Assembly (NCBI RefSeq): GCF_001013475.1
Contig: NZ_JZEF01000001.1
Location: 869,458-933,457, forward strand
From: Xanthomonas arboricola pv. juglandis
Lineage (GTDB): Bacteria; Pseudomonadota; Gammaproteobacteria; Xanthomonadales; Xanthomonadaceae
Direction: 5' to 3'
Length of the DNA: 64,000 nucleotides
Below are positions 8,901 through 16,912 of the stretch, one piece after another. Each line of letters starts with the position of its first letter. The first letter of the stretch is position 1. Both the position numbers and the translations under genes were made by a program. The notes under the pieces are model-generated. The model saw only the letters and a list, made by a program, of their open reading frames with translations, did no database searches and was not told where the DNA came from.

Positions 8901-10956
8901 GGCGCTGGACCACGGCTTCTGGCTGGGCGATGCGTTCGCTTCCGGCGGTTCGGTCGGTTACGACCACAAGGGCATGGGCATCACTGCGCGCGGTGCGTGG
9001 GAGTCGGTCAAGCGTCACTTCCGTGCGATGGGGCGTGACTGCCAGAGCCAGGATTTCAGCGTGGTCGGCATCGGTGACATGTCCGGCGACGTGTTCGGCA
9101 ACGGCATGCTGTTGTCGCGGCATATCCGCCTGCTGGCCGCGTTCGATCACCGGCATATCTTCCTGGATCCCAATCCGGATGCCGCTGCCTCGTTCGCCGA
9201 GCGCGAGCGCCTGTTCAAGCTGCCGCGTTCCAGCTGGGCCGACTACGAGGCCAAGCTGATCAGCGCCGGCGGTGGCATCTATCCGCGCACGCTCAAGTCC
9301 ATCGACATCAGCGCGCCGGTGCGCGAGGTCCTGGGCTTGGAAATCAGCGTCAAGCAGCTCTCGCCCAATGAGCTGATGAACGCCATCCTCAAGGCGCCGG
9401 TGGACCTGTTCTGGAATGGCGGCATCGGCACCTACGTCAAGGCGTCCAGCGAGTCGCATGCCGATGTGGGCGACCGCGCCAACAACGGCCTGCGCGTCAA
9501 CGGTGGCGAGCTGCGCTGCAAGGTGGTGGGCGAGGGCGGCAACCTGGGCCTGACCCAGCTCGGCCGCATCGAGGCCGCGCAGGCCGGGGTGCTGCTCAAT
9601 ACCGACTTCATCGACAACTCGGCCGGCGTGGACACCTCCGATCACGAGGTGAACATCAAGATCCTGCTCAACGACATGGTGCAGGCCAAGAAGCTCACCT
9701 ACGACGCGCGCAACACGCTGCTCGCCTCGATGACCGACGAAGTGGCCGACCTGGTGTTGTGGGACAACTACCGCCAGAACCAGGCGATCAGCCTGATGGA
9801 GCGGATGAGCGTCAAGCGTCTCGGCTCCAAGCAGCACTTCATCCGCACATTGGAATTGCAGGGTCTGCTCGATCGGCAGATCGAGTTCCTGCCCTCCGAT
9901 GCCGAACTGTCCGCACGCAAGGCGCGCGGGCAGGGCTTGTCGCGCCCGGAGCTATCGGTGCTGTTGTCGTACTCCAAGCTGGTGGCGTTCCAGCAGCTGC
10001 TGGAATCGGATATTCCGGAAGACCCGTATCTGTCCAAGGAATTGCAGCGCTACTTCCCGCAGCCGCTGCAGAAAAAGTACGCCGATGCGATGGAGCGTCA
10101 CCGCCTCAAGCGCGAGATCATCGCCACCGCGGTGACCAACACCACCATCAACCGCATGGGCGCCACCTTCCTGATGCGCATGCAGGAAGACACCGGCCGC
10201 AGCATCGCCGAGGTCGCCAAGGCCTACACCATCAGCCGCGAGACGCTGGATGCACGCGCGCTGTGGACGCAGATCGACGCATTGGACGGCAAGGTACCCG
10301 AGTCGGTGCAGATCGATGCGCTGGAAGTGATCTGGCGCCTGCAGCGCTCGTTCGTGCGTTGGCTGCTGTTGCGTCCGGGCCAGATGCCGGGCATCACCGC
10401 GGCGGTGGAGCGTTACCACGGCCCGTTCAACGACATCCGTGTCGCCTCCGGTGTGCTCTCCGATACGCAGCGCCCGCAGTACGAAGGCAGCGTGCAGGAA
10501 TGGCAGGAAAAGGGCCTACCGCCGCAGCTGGCGCAGCAGTTGTCCGAGCTACGCTATCTGGAACCGGCCTTCGACATCATCGAAACCGCACGCACCCGCA
10601 AGCTCAAGCCGGTGGACGTGTCCAAGGTGCATTTCCGCCTGGGCGAAGCGCTGCGCCTGCCGTGGTTGTTCGAGCAGATCGACGCGCTGGAGGTCAACGG
10701 CCGCTGGCATGCGGTGGCACGTGGCGTGCTGCGCGACGAGCTGGCCGCACATCAGCGCGCGCTGGTGGCGCAGGTGCTGACCCTGCCCGGCAGCAGTGCC
10801 GAGGACAAGGTGGCCAACTGGCTGGCACGCGACGACTCCAGCCTGCGCTTCACCCTGGCGATGCTCGCCGATGTGGCCGAGCAGAAGACCCTGGACTACC
10901 CGACCGTGTCGGTCGCGGTGCAGCGTCTCGGGCAGCTGGCGGCACACGGGATGTAA
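5947..10956 (+). CDS. gdhB: NAD-specific glutamate dehydrogenase, large (180-kDa) class
   Basis: The predicted protein has 1669 residues and matches the large NAD-dependent glutamate dehydrogenases known from Streptomyces and Pseudomonas, which deaminate glutamate to 2-oxoglutarate and so serve catabolism. The frame is open from 5698, but the ATG at 5947 ([11 protein letters not shown]) is the first sensible start. The first ~650 residues are the regulatory ACT-like region of this class; the catalytic core lies in the second half, with [21 protein letters not shown] leading to the Lys-containing segment [12 protein letters not shown], and a Rossmann NAD-binding part further on ([15 protein letters not shown]). 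It is a single-gene unit flanked by intergenic DNA. Glutamate catabolism fits with the polyamine/GABA genes elsewhere in the window, although they are not linked. Confidence 0.95.
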   Translation: [1669 protein letters not shown]

Positions 10957-11093
10957 GCGTGTGCAGCGAGGTGATGGCGGAGCGAGTGCTTCGTCATCAT
11001 CCTCGTTGTAGTGAGTGGGCAACGTCGTTGTCTTGCACCAAAGAGCAGCGTTTGGGCTTGATGCTGTTCACCTCGAACGATGCTTGCTGGTGA

Positions 11094-11228
11094 GTCGAGC
11101 GTGCGGTGCCCTCACCGCACGTGGGACACGCCGTGAATTCGTCCGTGGACGCTCCGTGGCGGCATCCATGCCGCCACGGATCACGCAATCAGCGATGACA
11201 CCGCAGCAAAGATTCTGCTGGTTGCTTT
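11094..11228 (+). repeat. Dispersed palindrome-centred repeat, copy 1
   Basis: This copy has the landmarks GGACACGCCG, a central palindromic core GCGGCATCCATGCCGC and downstream GACACCGCA. The same order occurs at 34560-34700. The reverse complement of this sequence is recognisable at 11252-11373, 34230-34515 and 34770-35060, so all belong to one family. Copies 1 and 2 face each other across a gap of about 25 bp. Confidence 0.75.
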
Positions 11229-11251
11229 ATGAAAGGCATGGACACCAACCA

Positions 11252-11373
11252 TCTCGACGGGTCCTTGTCCGCCCACCGTGGCAGGACCTTACGCGACATG
11301 GATGCCGCATAAGAGCCTAACGGGAATGTACTTGCGGCGTGTCCCGCGACGGTGGGCGGGCAAGGACCTCCAA
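11252..11373 (-). repeat. Dispersed palindrome-centred repeat, copy 2 (inverted to copy 1)
   Basis: It reads GTCCTTGTCCGCCCACCG, then ACCTTACGCGACATGGATG around the palindromic core, then CTTGCGGCGTGTCCC and GGTGGGCGGGCAAGGAC. The core here is mutated (GCGACATGGATGCCGC), so the copy has decayed slightly relative to those near 34.3 and 34.9 kb. Confidence 0.75.
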
Positions 11374-11538
11374 ATAAGCCGCAGATTGGGTGCCCTGCAA
11401 CCGGATTGCACATTTCCAGTTCGCATCTACAACCATGTACATGTGTTGCGCACTATCGTTGAAACAGTACGACGGCATGGTTCGCGCTGTGCGGTCTTCT
11501 TGTATCGCAGCCTGGCCCACGGATCTGTATCCGGCTTC

Positions 11539-12540
11539 TTACTTGATCTTGACGACCACCTTGCCCTTGGCGCGGCCTTGCGCCAGATACTCCAGCGCCT
11601 GCTTTGCCTGGTCGAACGCAAACACCTTGTCGATGACCGGGCGGAGGCGTTCGGCTTCGAGCAGTTCACCGATCCTGGCCAGTTGCGTGCCGTTGGGGCG
11701 TACGAACAGGAACGAGTAGGCGACGTTGTGCTTGTTCGCTAGACGGATGATCTTGCGGCTCATCATGGCGAAGACGAATTGCAGCACGACATTCAACCGG
11801 CGCGCGCGTGCGAAAGCCGCATCCAGCGGCCCGACCAGCGACACGATCCTGCCGCCGGGCTTGAGGATGGCGAGCGACTTTTCGATCGTATCGCCCCGCA
11901 TCGTGCCAAGCGCGATGTCGTAGCCGCGCAGCACGGTCTCGAAGTCCTGTTGCCTGTAGTCGACCACCTCGTCTGCGCCAAGGCTGTTCACCAGCGCGAC
12001 ATTGCCGGTGCTGGTGGTGGTGCCGACGGTGGCGCCGAGGTTTTTTGCCAACTGGATCGCGATGGTGCCGATACCGCCGGAACCGGCAGGAATGAACACC
12101 TTCTGGCCGGGCTGCAGGTCGGCACGTTCCTTCAGGGCCTGCCAGGACGTGAGCGCGACCATCGGCAGCGATGCCGCCTGCACGAAATCCAGATTGGCCG
12201 GCTTCAGCGCTGCGGCGCTTTCCGGTACCGCGACATACTCGGCGATGGTGCCGCGGCCAAGATCGAACACGCTGGCAAAAATCGCATCGCCCCGCTTGAA
12301 GCGGGTGACGCGGCTGCCGACGTCGATGACGATCCCCGCCACGTCGCTGCCCAACGTGGCGGGCAGCTCGAACTTCACCACGGGTTTGAAGATGCCGGTG
12401 GGAATCATGTTGTCGATCGGATTCACGCCTGCCGCGTGCACCTCGACCAGCAGTTCGTCGGGCTGCAGCGTCGGGCGGGCGCGCTCGCTGAAGCCGATAT
12501 CGGGAGATTTGCCATAGCGTTTGAAGGTGAGTGCTTTCAT
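11539..12540 (-). CDS. NADP-dependent quinone-oxidoreductase-like MDR enzyme
   Basis: A 333-residue medium-chain dehydrogenase/reductase of the zinc-independent quinone oxidoreductase type. The N-terminal GroES-like domain (MKALTFKRYGKSPDIGF) is followed by a Rossmann fold with the nucleotide-binding loop GSGGIGTIAIQLAK. It ends in a family-typical G-KVVVKI strand. The start at 12540 was chosen because homologues begin MKAL; the frame continues upstream with low-complexity residues. It follows the SDR gene on the same strand after 224 bp, so it may form a separate unit. It probably reduces quinones or alpha,beta-unsaturated carbonyls with NADPH; the true substrate is unknown. Confidence 0.88.
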   Translation of the reverse strand: MKALTFKRYGKSPDIGFSERARPTLQPDELLVEVHAAGVNPIDNMIPTGIFKPVVKFELPATLGSDVAGIVIDVGSRVTRFKRGDAIFASVFDLGRGTIAEYVAVPESAAALKPANLDFVQAASLPMVALTSWQALKERADLQPGQKVFIPAGSGGIGTIAIQLAKNLGATVGTTTSTGNVALVNSLGADEVVDYRQQDFETVLRGYDIALGTMRGDTIEKSLAILKPGGRIVSLVGPLDAAFARARRLNVVLQFVFAMMSRKIIRLANKHNVAYSFLFVRPNGTQLARIGELLEAERLRPVIDKVFAFDQAKQALEYLAQGRAKGKVVVKIK

Positions 12541-12764
12541 CTGGTTCGGGTCCAATGCTGTCGTTGTCTGGATGCGTGGCCGGGCGCGATGTGGGCCCCG
12601 GCCGCCTTCACCTTTGCGCTGGCAACTGCGTGCCTGCCGCCTGATCGCCATGTTGGCGGTTTGAATCGACGCATCCGTGTAGCAGCGCGAATGCGCGACG
12701 CCTCAGCGCAGGCCCGCAGCGCTCACCGTGGCAAGCGCTGCGGGCGGGTGCGCCGCCGGCCCGG

Positions 12765-13553
12765 TCAGGCCGCCGGCTGATAGCGCTCGGCGGCGGTGGC
12801 CTGACGGATGTCAGACAGCAGCCCCTGGCGCGCGCCATCCAGTGCGTCCCAACGTTCGGCCACGTGCAGCGGCGGGATGGTGACCAGTTCGCGGCGATCG
12901 AAGCCGACCAGCGCGGCATCGACCAGTTCGCCCACGTCCATCAGGTCGCTGAGCGTATTGACGTCGATACCGGCACGCCCCCAGATCTCGGTGCGCGTAC
13001 CGGCCGGCAGCACGGCCTGCACATACACACCCTTGGCTCCCAGCTCCAGGTGCAGCCCCTGCGACAGGAACAGCACGAAGGCCTTGGTGGCGCCATAGAC
13101 GCTCATGCCGAATTCGGGAGCGAAGCCCACCACCGAGCCGAGGTTGACGATCGCGCCGCTGCCGGACTGCGCAAAGCGCGGCGCAACCGCGGCAGACAGG
13201 CGCGTCAACGCGGTGACATTGAGCGCCAGCAGGCGGTCGATTGCCTCGGCGTTCTGCTGCAGGATGCCGCCAGACTGCGCCATGCCGGCGTTGTTGATCA
13301 GGATGCCGATCTGCGCGTCGTCGCGCAGGCGAGCTTCCACTGCGGTCAGGTCGGCGGGCTGGGTCAGGTCGGCCTGCAGCACGTCGACGCTGACGCCATG
13401 TGCAGCGTGCAGACGCGCCGCCAGCGCATCCAAGCGGGCCTTGTCGCGTGCCACCAGCACCAGGTTGTGGCCGCGTTGCGCAAAGCGCTCGGCGTAGACG
13501 GCGCCGATACCGGTGGAGGCGCCAGTGATGAGGACAGCGGGAAGTGTGGACAT
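12765..13553 (-). CDS. Short-chain dehydrogenase/reductase
   Basis: A 262-residue classical SDR. The cofactor motif TGASTGIG is at residues 10-17, the NNAG motif follows the fourth strand, and the catalytic residues are S140 in NLGS, Y153 and K157 in YGATK. The Arg in the ARDKARL segment after the second strand favours NADP(H). It lies 48 bp downstream of the old-yellow-enzyme gene on the same strand, so the two are probably co-transcribed from the promoter at about 14714-14747 and may be induced together by electrophiles. Substrate unknown. Confidence 0.9.
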   Translation of the reverse strand: MSTLPAVLITGASTGIGAVYAERFAQRGHNLVLVARDKARLDALAARLHAAHGVSVDVLQADLTQPADLTAVEARLRDDAQIGILINNAGMAQSGGILQQNAEAIDRLLALNVTALTRLSAAVAPRFAQSGSGAIVNLGSVVGFAPEFGMSVYGATKAFVLFLSQGLHLELGAKGVYVQAVLPAGTRTEIWGRAGIDVNTLSDLMDVGELVDAALVGFDRRELVTIPPLHVAERWDALDGARQGLLSDIRQATAAERYQPAA

Positions 13554-13601
13554 GCAGAATTCCTTGATGACAGTGGATGAAAGACGCCAGGCGAGACAGC
13601 C

Positions 13602-14684
13602 TCAGCCGGCGAGGGACGGGTAGTCGATATAACCTTCGGCGCCACCGCCGTAGAGCGTGGCCGGATTCAACGGCGCCAGCGCTGCGCCGGTGTGCAGACG
13701 TTCGACAAGATCGGGGTTGCTGATGAACGGGCGGCCGAAGGCCACCAGGTCGACGTTGCCTGCGCGCAACTGGGCGTTGGCCAGTTCCAGGTCGTAGCCG
13801 TTGTTGGCCAGATAGGTACGGGTGAACTTGCTGCGCAGCGCGGCATAGTCGAACGGGGCCGCATCGCGCGGGCCGCCGGTCGCACCTTCGACCACGTGCA
13901 GGTACACGATGCCCAGCGCATCGAGCTGCTCGGCGATGTAGTCGTATTGCGGCTGCGGTTCGCTGCCGGAAATGCCGCTTGCCGGCGACACCGGCGAGAT
14001 GCGCACGCCGGTGCGATCGGCGCCGATCTGCTTGCTCACTGCAGCGACCACCTCCAGCAACAGGCGTGCGCGGTTCTCGATCGAGCCGCCGTAGGCATCG
14101 GTACGCTGGTTGGCGCCGTCCTTGATGAACTGCTCCAGCAGGTAGCCGTTGGCGCCGTGGATTTCGACACCATCGAAGCCGGCGGCAATCGCATTGGCCG
14201 CTGCCTGGCGGAAGTCGTCGACGATGCCCGGCAGTTCGTGCAGCTCAAGCGCGCGTGGTTCGGAGACATCGGCAACGCCGTTGTTGACGAACACCTTGGT
14301 CGCTGCGCGGATCGCCGACGGCGCGACCGGTGCGGCGCCGCCCGGTTGCAGGTCGACATGCGACACCCGGCCCACATGCCACAGCTGCACGAAGATGCGC
14401 CCGCCCTTGGCATGCACGGCGTCGGTGACCGCACGCCAGCCGGCGATCTGCTCGGGCGTGTACAGGCCAGGGGTGTCCTGATAGCCCTGGGCCTGGGGCG
14501 AGATCTGGGTGGCCTCGGTGATCAGCAGGCCGGCCGAGGCGCGCTGGGCGTAATAGGTGGCCGCCAGAGCGCTCGGCACCAGGCCGGCGCCCGCACGGTT
14601 GCGGGTCAGCGGGGCCATCACGATGCGGTTGGCCAGGGTCAGCGCGCCCAGTGCATAGGGTTCGAACAGCGAAGGGTGGGTCAT
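13602..14684 (-). CDS. nemA: Old-yellow-enzyme family alkene reductase (NemA-like)
   Basis: A 360-residue FMN-dependent ene-reductase of the N-ethylmaleimide reductase type, using NADPH to reduce activated C=C bonds and nitro compounds. The substrate-binding His-Asn pair is H176 and N179 in EIHGANGYLLEQF, followed by the family signature around TDAYGGSIENRARLLLEV. The C-terminal FMN-phosphate region (VDLVAFGRPFISNPDLVERL) is intact. It diverges from a tetR gene across a 131-bp region with a clear promoter and palindrome, the same logic as nemR-nemA in E. coli. The cytosolic enzyme is expected to be induced by reactive electrophiles through that regulator. Confidence 0.93.
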   Translation of the reverse strand: MTHPSLFEPYALGALTLANRIVMAPLTRNRAGAGLVPSALAATYYAQRASAGLLITEATQISPQAQGYQDTPGLYTPEQIAGWRAVTDAVHAKGGRIFVQLWHVGRVSHVDLQPGGAAPVAPSAIRAATKVFVNNGVADVSEPRALELHELPGIVDDFRQAAANAIAAGFDGVEIHGANGYLLEQFIKDGANQRTDAYGGSIENRARLLLEVVAAVSKQIGADRTGVRISPVSPASGISGSEPQPQYDYIAEQLDALGIVYLHVVEGATGGPRDAAPFDYAALRSKFTRTYLANNGYDLELANAQLRAGNVDLVAFGRPFISNPDLVERLHTGAALAPLNPATLYGGGAEGYIDYPSLAG

Positions 14685-14713
14685 TGGCGGTGCTCGGAAT
14701 CAGTGGTTGACAA

Positions 14714-14747
14714 AGATTACGATCAAAATCTAAAGTGTCAACACTTT
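14714..14747 (-). promoter_or_regulatory. nemA promoter with overlapping palindromic operator
   Basis: On the minus strand a consensus -35 TTGACA (14741-14736), a 16-bp spacer and TAATCT (14719-14714) form a strong sigma-70 promoter 29 bp before the nemA start. A 16-bp near-perfect palindrome AAAGTGT-CA-ACACTTT at 14732-14747 covers the -35 hexamer. This is the expected geometry for repression by the divergently encoded TetR protein at 14816. A further ATCAAAG motif recurs at 14761-14767. Confidence 0.7.
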
Positions 14748-14815
14748 GATGACGAATGACATCAAAGTAAGCTGCCGCTCTCACCAGTCCCGCACAAGCA
14801 CGGAGTGTCCCAACG

Positions 14816-15391
14816 ATGAAAGTGACCAAGGCACAGGCGCAGGCAAACCGGGCGCACGTCGTCGAGACCGCCTCGGTGCTGTTTCGCGAGCGCGGTTACG
14901 AAGGGATCGGCATCGCCGATCTGATGGCCGCCGCAGGGTTCACCCACGGCGGCTTCTACAAGCAGTTCCGCTCCAAGGCGGATCTGATGGCCGAATCGGC
15001 GGCCTGCGGCCTGGCCAACATCGCCGCGCAGACCGAGCACGTGGACAAGGCGGATTTCGTGAACTTCTATCTGTCGCGCGGACATCGCGACAGCCTTGCC
15101 ACCGGCTGCACGATGGCTGCGCTGGGCGCCGATGCCGCGCGCCAGCCGGAGGAAGTGCGCGAGGCGTTCGCCGCCGGGGTCGAAAACCTGTTGGCCTCGC
15201 TCGACCGCAGCGGCGCTGCGCCCGGTACCGCCGAGGCAGCAGCGGAGCGCGCCAGCAACCTGGACATGATGGCGCACGCCATCGGCGCCATCGTGCTGTC
15301 GCGGTCGTGCCCGAACGATTCGCCGCTGGCCGACGAAATCATCGCGGTGTGTCGCGACCAGATCCTGTCGTCGTTGCAGGCATCCAACTAA
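14816..15391 (+). CDS. TetR/AcrR-family regulator divergent from nemA
   Basis: A 191-residue regulator with the N-terminal TetR DNA-binding domain: helix-turn-helix at about 31-52 (GIADLMAAAGFTHGGFYKQF). The C-terminal domain resembles the group that controls electrophile-induced reductases (NemR-like), with cysteines in ATGCTM and SRSCPNDS that could act as redox sensors; this is inference. It is divergent from nemA, with a palindrome over the nemA promoter between them, and precedes an SDR gene by 140 bp. It probably represses nemA, the downstream SDR and itself. Confidence 0.88.
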   Translation: MKVTKAQAQANRAHVVETASVLFRERGYEGIGIADLMAAAGFTHGGFYKQFRSKADLMAESAACGLANIAAQTEHVDKADFVNFYLSRGHRDSLATGCTMAALGADAARQPEEVREAFAAGVENLLASLDRSGAAPGTAEAAAERASNLDMMAHAIGAIVLSRSCPNDSPLADEIIAVCRDQILSSLQASN

Positions 15392-15531
15392 CCGACAGGC
15401 GTGCATCCGCCACACACGTGGCCGAGGTTTCACCAATAGAACTGCGTTTTTAGCCAAGCCATCGCATCCCAGTCACGGCGTGATCGTCAACCGACTGCCG
15501 CCCTGTCACTCACTGCACTCAAGGAATTCCA

Positions 15532-16386
15532 ATGACAAGCAAACCCCCTGTTGCGCTGGTGACCGGCGCCTCCTCTGGCATCGGCGAAGCAACTGCCAAC
15601 GCGTTGGCTGCCGCCGGTTATACGGTGTACGGCACCAGCCGTCGCGGCGCGCAATCCGGACAGCGCGCCTTCACGCTGCTGGCGCTGGATGTGACCAGCG
15701 ACGAATCGGTCGACGCCGCGATCCAGGAGCTGCTGCGACGGGAAGGGCGCATCGACTTGCTGGTCAATAACGCCGGTTTCGGTGTGTCTCCTGCCGCTGC
15801 GGAGGAAAGCTCGATCGAGCAGGCCAAGGCCATCCTCGACACCAACTTCCTCGGTGTCGTGCGCATGACGCGCGCAGTGGTGCCGCACATGCGCCGCCAG
15901 GGCAGTGGCCGCATCGTCAACATCGGCTCGATCATCGGGCTGGTGCCCACGCCGTATGCGGCGCTGTACGCGGCCAGCAAGCACGCGGTGGAGGGTTACT
16001 CCGAAGCGGTGGACCACGAGCTGCGCAGCTACGGAATCCGGGTCACGGTAATCGAGCCGGCCTACACCAAAACCCAGTTCGAGGCGAACACTCTCGCCCC
16101 GGATGCGCCGCTGGAAAACTACCGGCAGGTGCGCACCCAGGTGGGCCAGGTGGTGGCGCAGGCAATGGCAAGCGCAGACGAGCCCTCCGTCGTGGCCGAC
16201 GTGGTGGTGAAGGCGGCGCGCGCCCAGCAGCCCAAGGTGCGCTACACCGCGGGCAAGATCGCCGGACAGCTGCAGTTCTTGCGGCGGTTTGCGCCGGCAG
16301 GCGTGTTCCAGGCGCTGATTCGCAAGAACCTGCAGCTCGATGCGAAGACGCCGTCCGAGACGACGACGCCATCCCACGCCGGATAA
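15532..16386 (+). CDS. Short-chain dehydrogenase/reductase (classical type)
   Basis: A 284-residue SDR with TGASSGIG at residues 11-18, NNAG in the fourth-strand region, and catalytic S133, Y146 and K150 (YAASK). The Arg-Arg pair after the second strand (GTSRRGA) points to NADP(H). The long C-terminal segment resembles oxidoreductases annotated as oxidising/reducing lipophilic alcohols and ketones. It follows tetR by 140 bp on the same strand and is followed by the MDR remnant. Substrate unknown. Confidence 0.9.
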   Translation: MTSKPPVALVTGASSGIGEATANALAAAGYTVYGTSRRGAQSGQRAFTLLALDVTSDESVDAAIQELLRREGRIDLLVNNAGFGVSPAAAEESSIEQAKAILDTNFLGVVRMTRAVVPHMRRQGSGRIVNIGSIIGLVPTPYAALYAASKHAVEGYSEAVDHELRSYGIRVTVIEPAYTKTQFEANTLAPDAPLENYRQVRTQVGQVVAQAMASADEPSVVADVVVKAARAQQPKVRYTAGKIAGQLQFLRRFAPAGVFQALIRKNLQLDAKTPSETTTPSHAG

Positions 16387-16567
16387 GCCCGGCCGACAAA
16401 CCACTGCAAGTGCCGGCCCTGGCGGTGAGCGCAACAGGTTTCAGCTGCGCCACGCCGGGTTGCACCGCTGCACAAACGAGCCGCAGCGACTGCAGTGCGC
16501 ATGCCGTTACCGATGCGTCGGTGGTGACGCAGTAGCGCGCGGCCTTGCCCCCCAACAGGAGAAGGCA

Positions 16568-16912
16568 ATGACCTTCAATGCAGTGCTTAGCGTTCAGACC
16601 AGCGAGCCGGTGGTTACCAGGCTGGCCCAGTTCAACGAAGACGCGTTGATGCCGGGCGAGGTGAGGGTTGCTGTCGAGTATTCGACCGGCAACGACCACC
16701 ACGCGATGATGGTGAGCGGAGGTGGCCCGATCATTCGCCATCTTCCGCTGATTCCTGGCGTCGATCTTGCCGGTGTGGTCCAAGCGTCCCGCGATGCCGG
16801 AATTGCGGTTGCAGACCGGGTGCTGACCAGCGGCCGGGGATTGCATCAGCCCCACTCTGGCGGCGAGGCGCGGAAGGTGCAGGGGCGCACGGTCGTGGAG
16901 GTGAACGCATGA
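16568..16912 (+). pseudogene. Internally deleted MDR reductase (YhdH/AcuI-type): N-terminus fused in frame to the extreme C-terminus
   Basis: The 114-residue frame has a good ribosome site (AGGAG) and ATG. Its first ~90 residues follow the YhdH/AcuI reductase family: GEVRVAVEYSTGNDHHAMM, then PLIPGVDLAGVV, then a degenerate G-GLHQPHSGG. Straight after GG it jumps to KVQGRTVVEVNA, which matches the last strand of the same family (QGRTVVDV). The whole Rossmann domain, about 200 residues, is missing, without a frame change. Without the NADPH domain it cannot be an active reductase, so it is a deletion remnant that still looks translatable. Its stop overlaps the next start (ATGA), implying translational coupling to the membrane-protein gene. 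Confidence 0.75.

Larger units (their letters stand above)
10957..11538. other. 582-bp intergenic region holding an inverted pair of dispersed repeats
   Basis: No credible gene. The short open frames here are repeat-derived. The region contains two inverted copies of one dispersed repeat family at about 11094-11228 and 11252-11373. The remaining ~160 bp next to the oxidoreductase gene shows nothing recognisable. Confidence 0.7.

Noticed and set aside
5491..9837. Long minus-strand frames opposite the glutamate dehydrogenase gene (to 7650 and 7651-9837)
   Set aside because: Low-complexity His/Arg/Gln composition and no family likeness; the plus-strand dehydrogenase explains the region.
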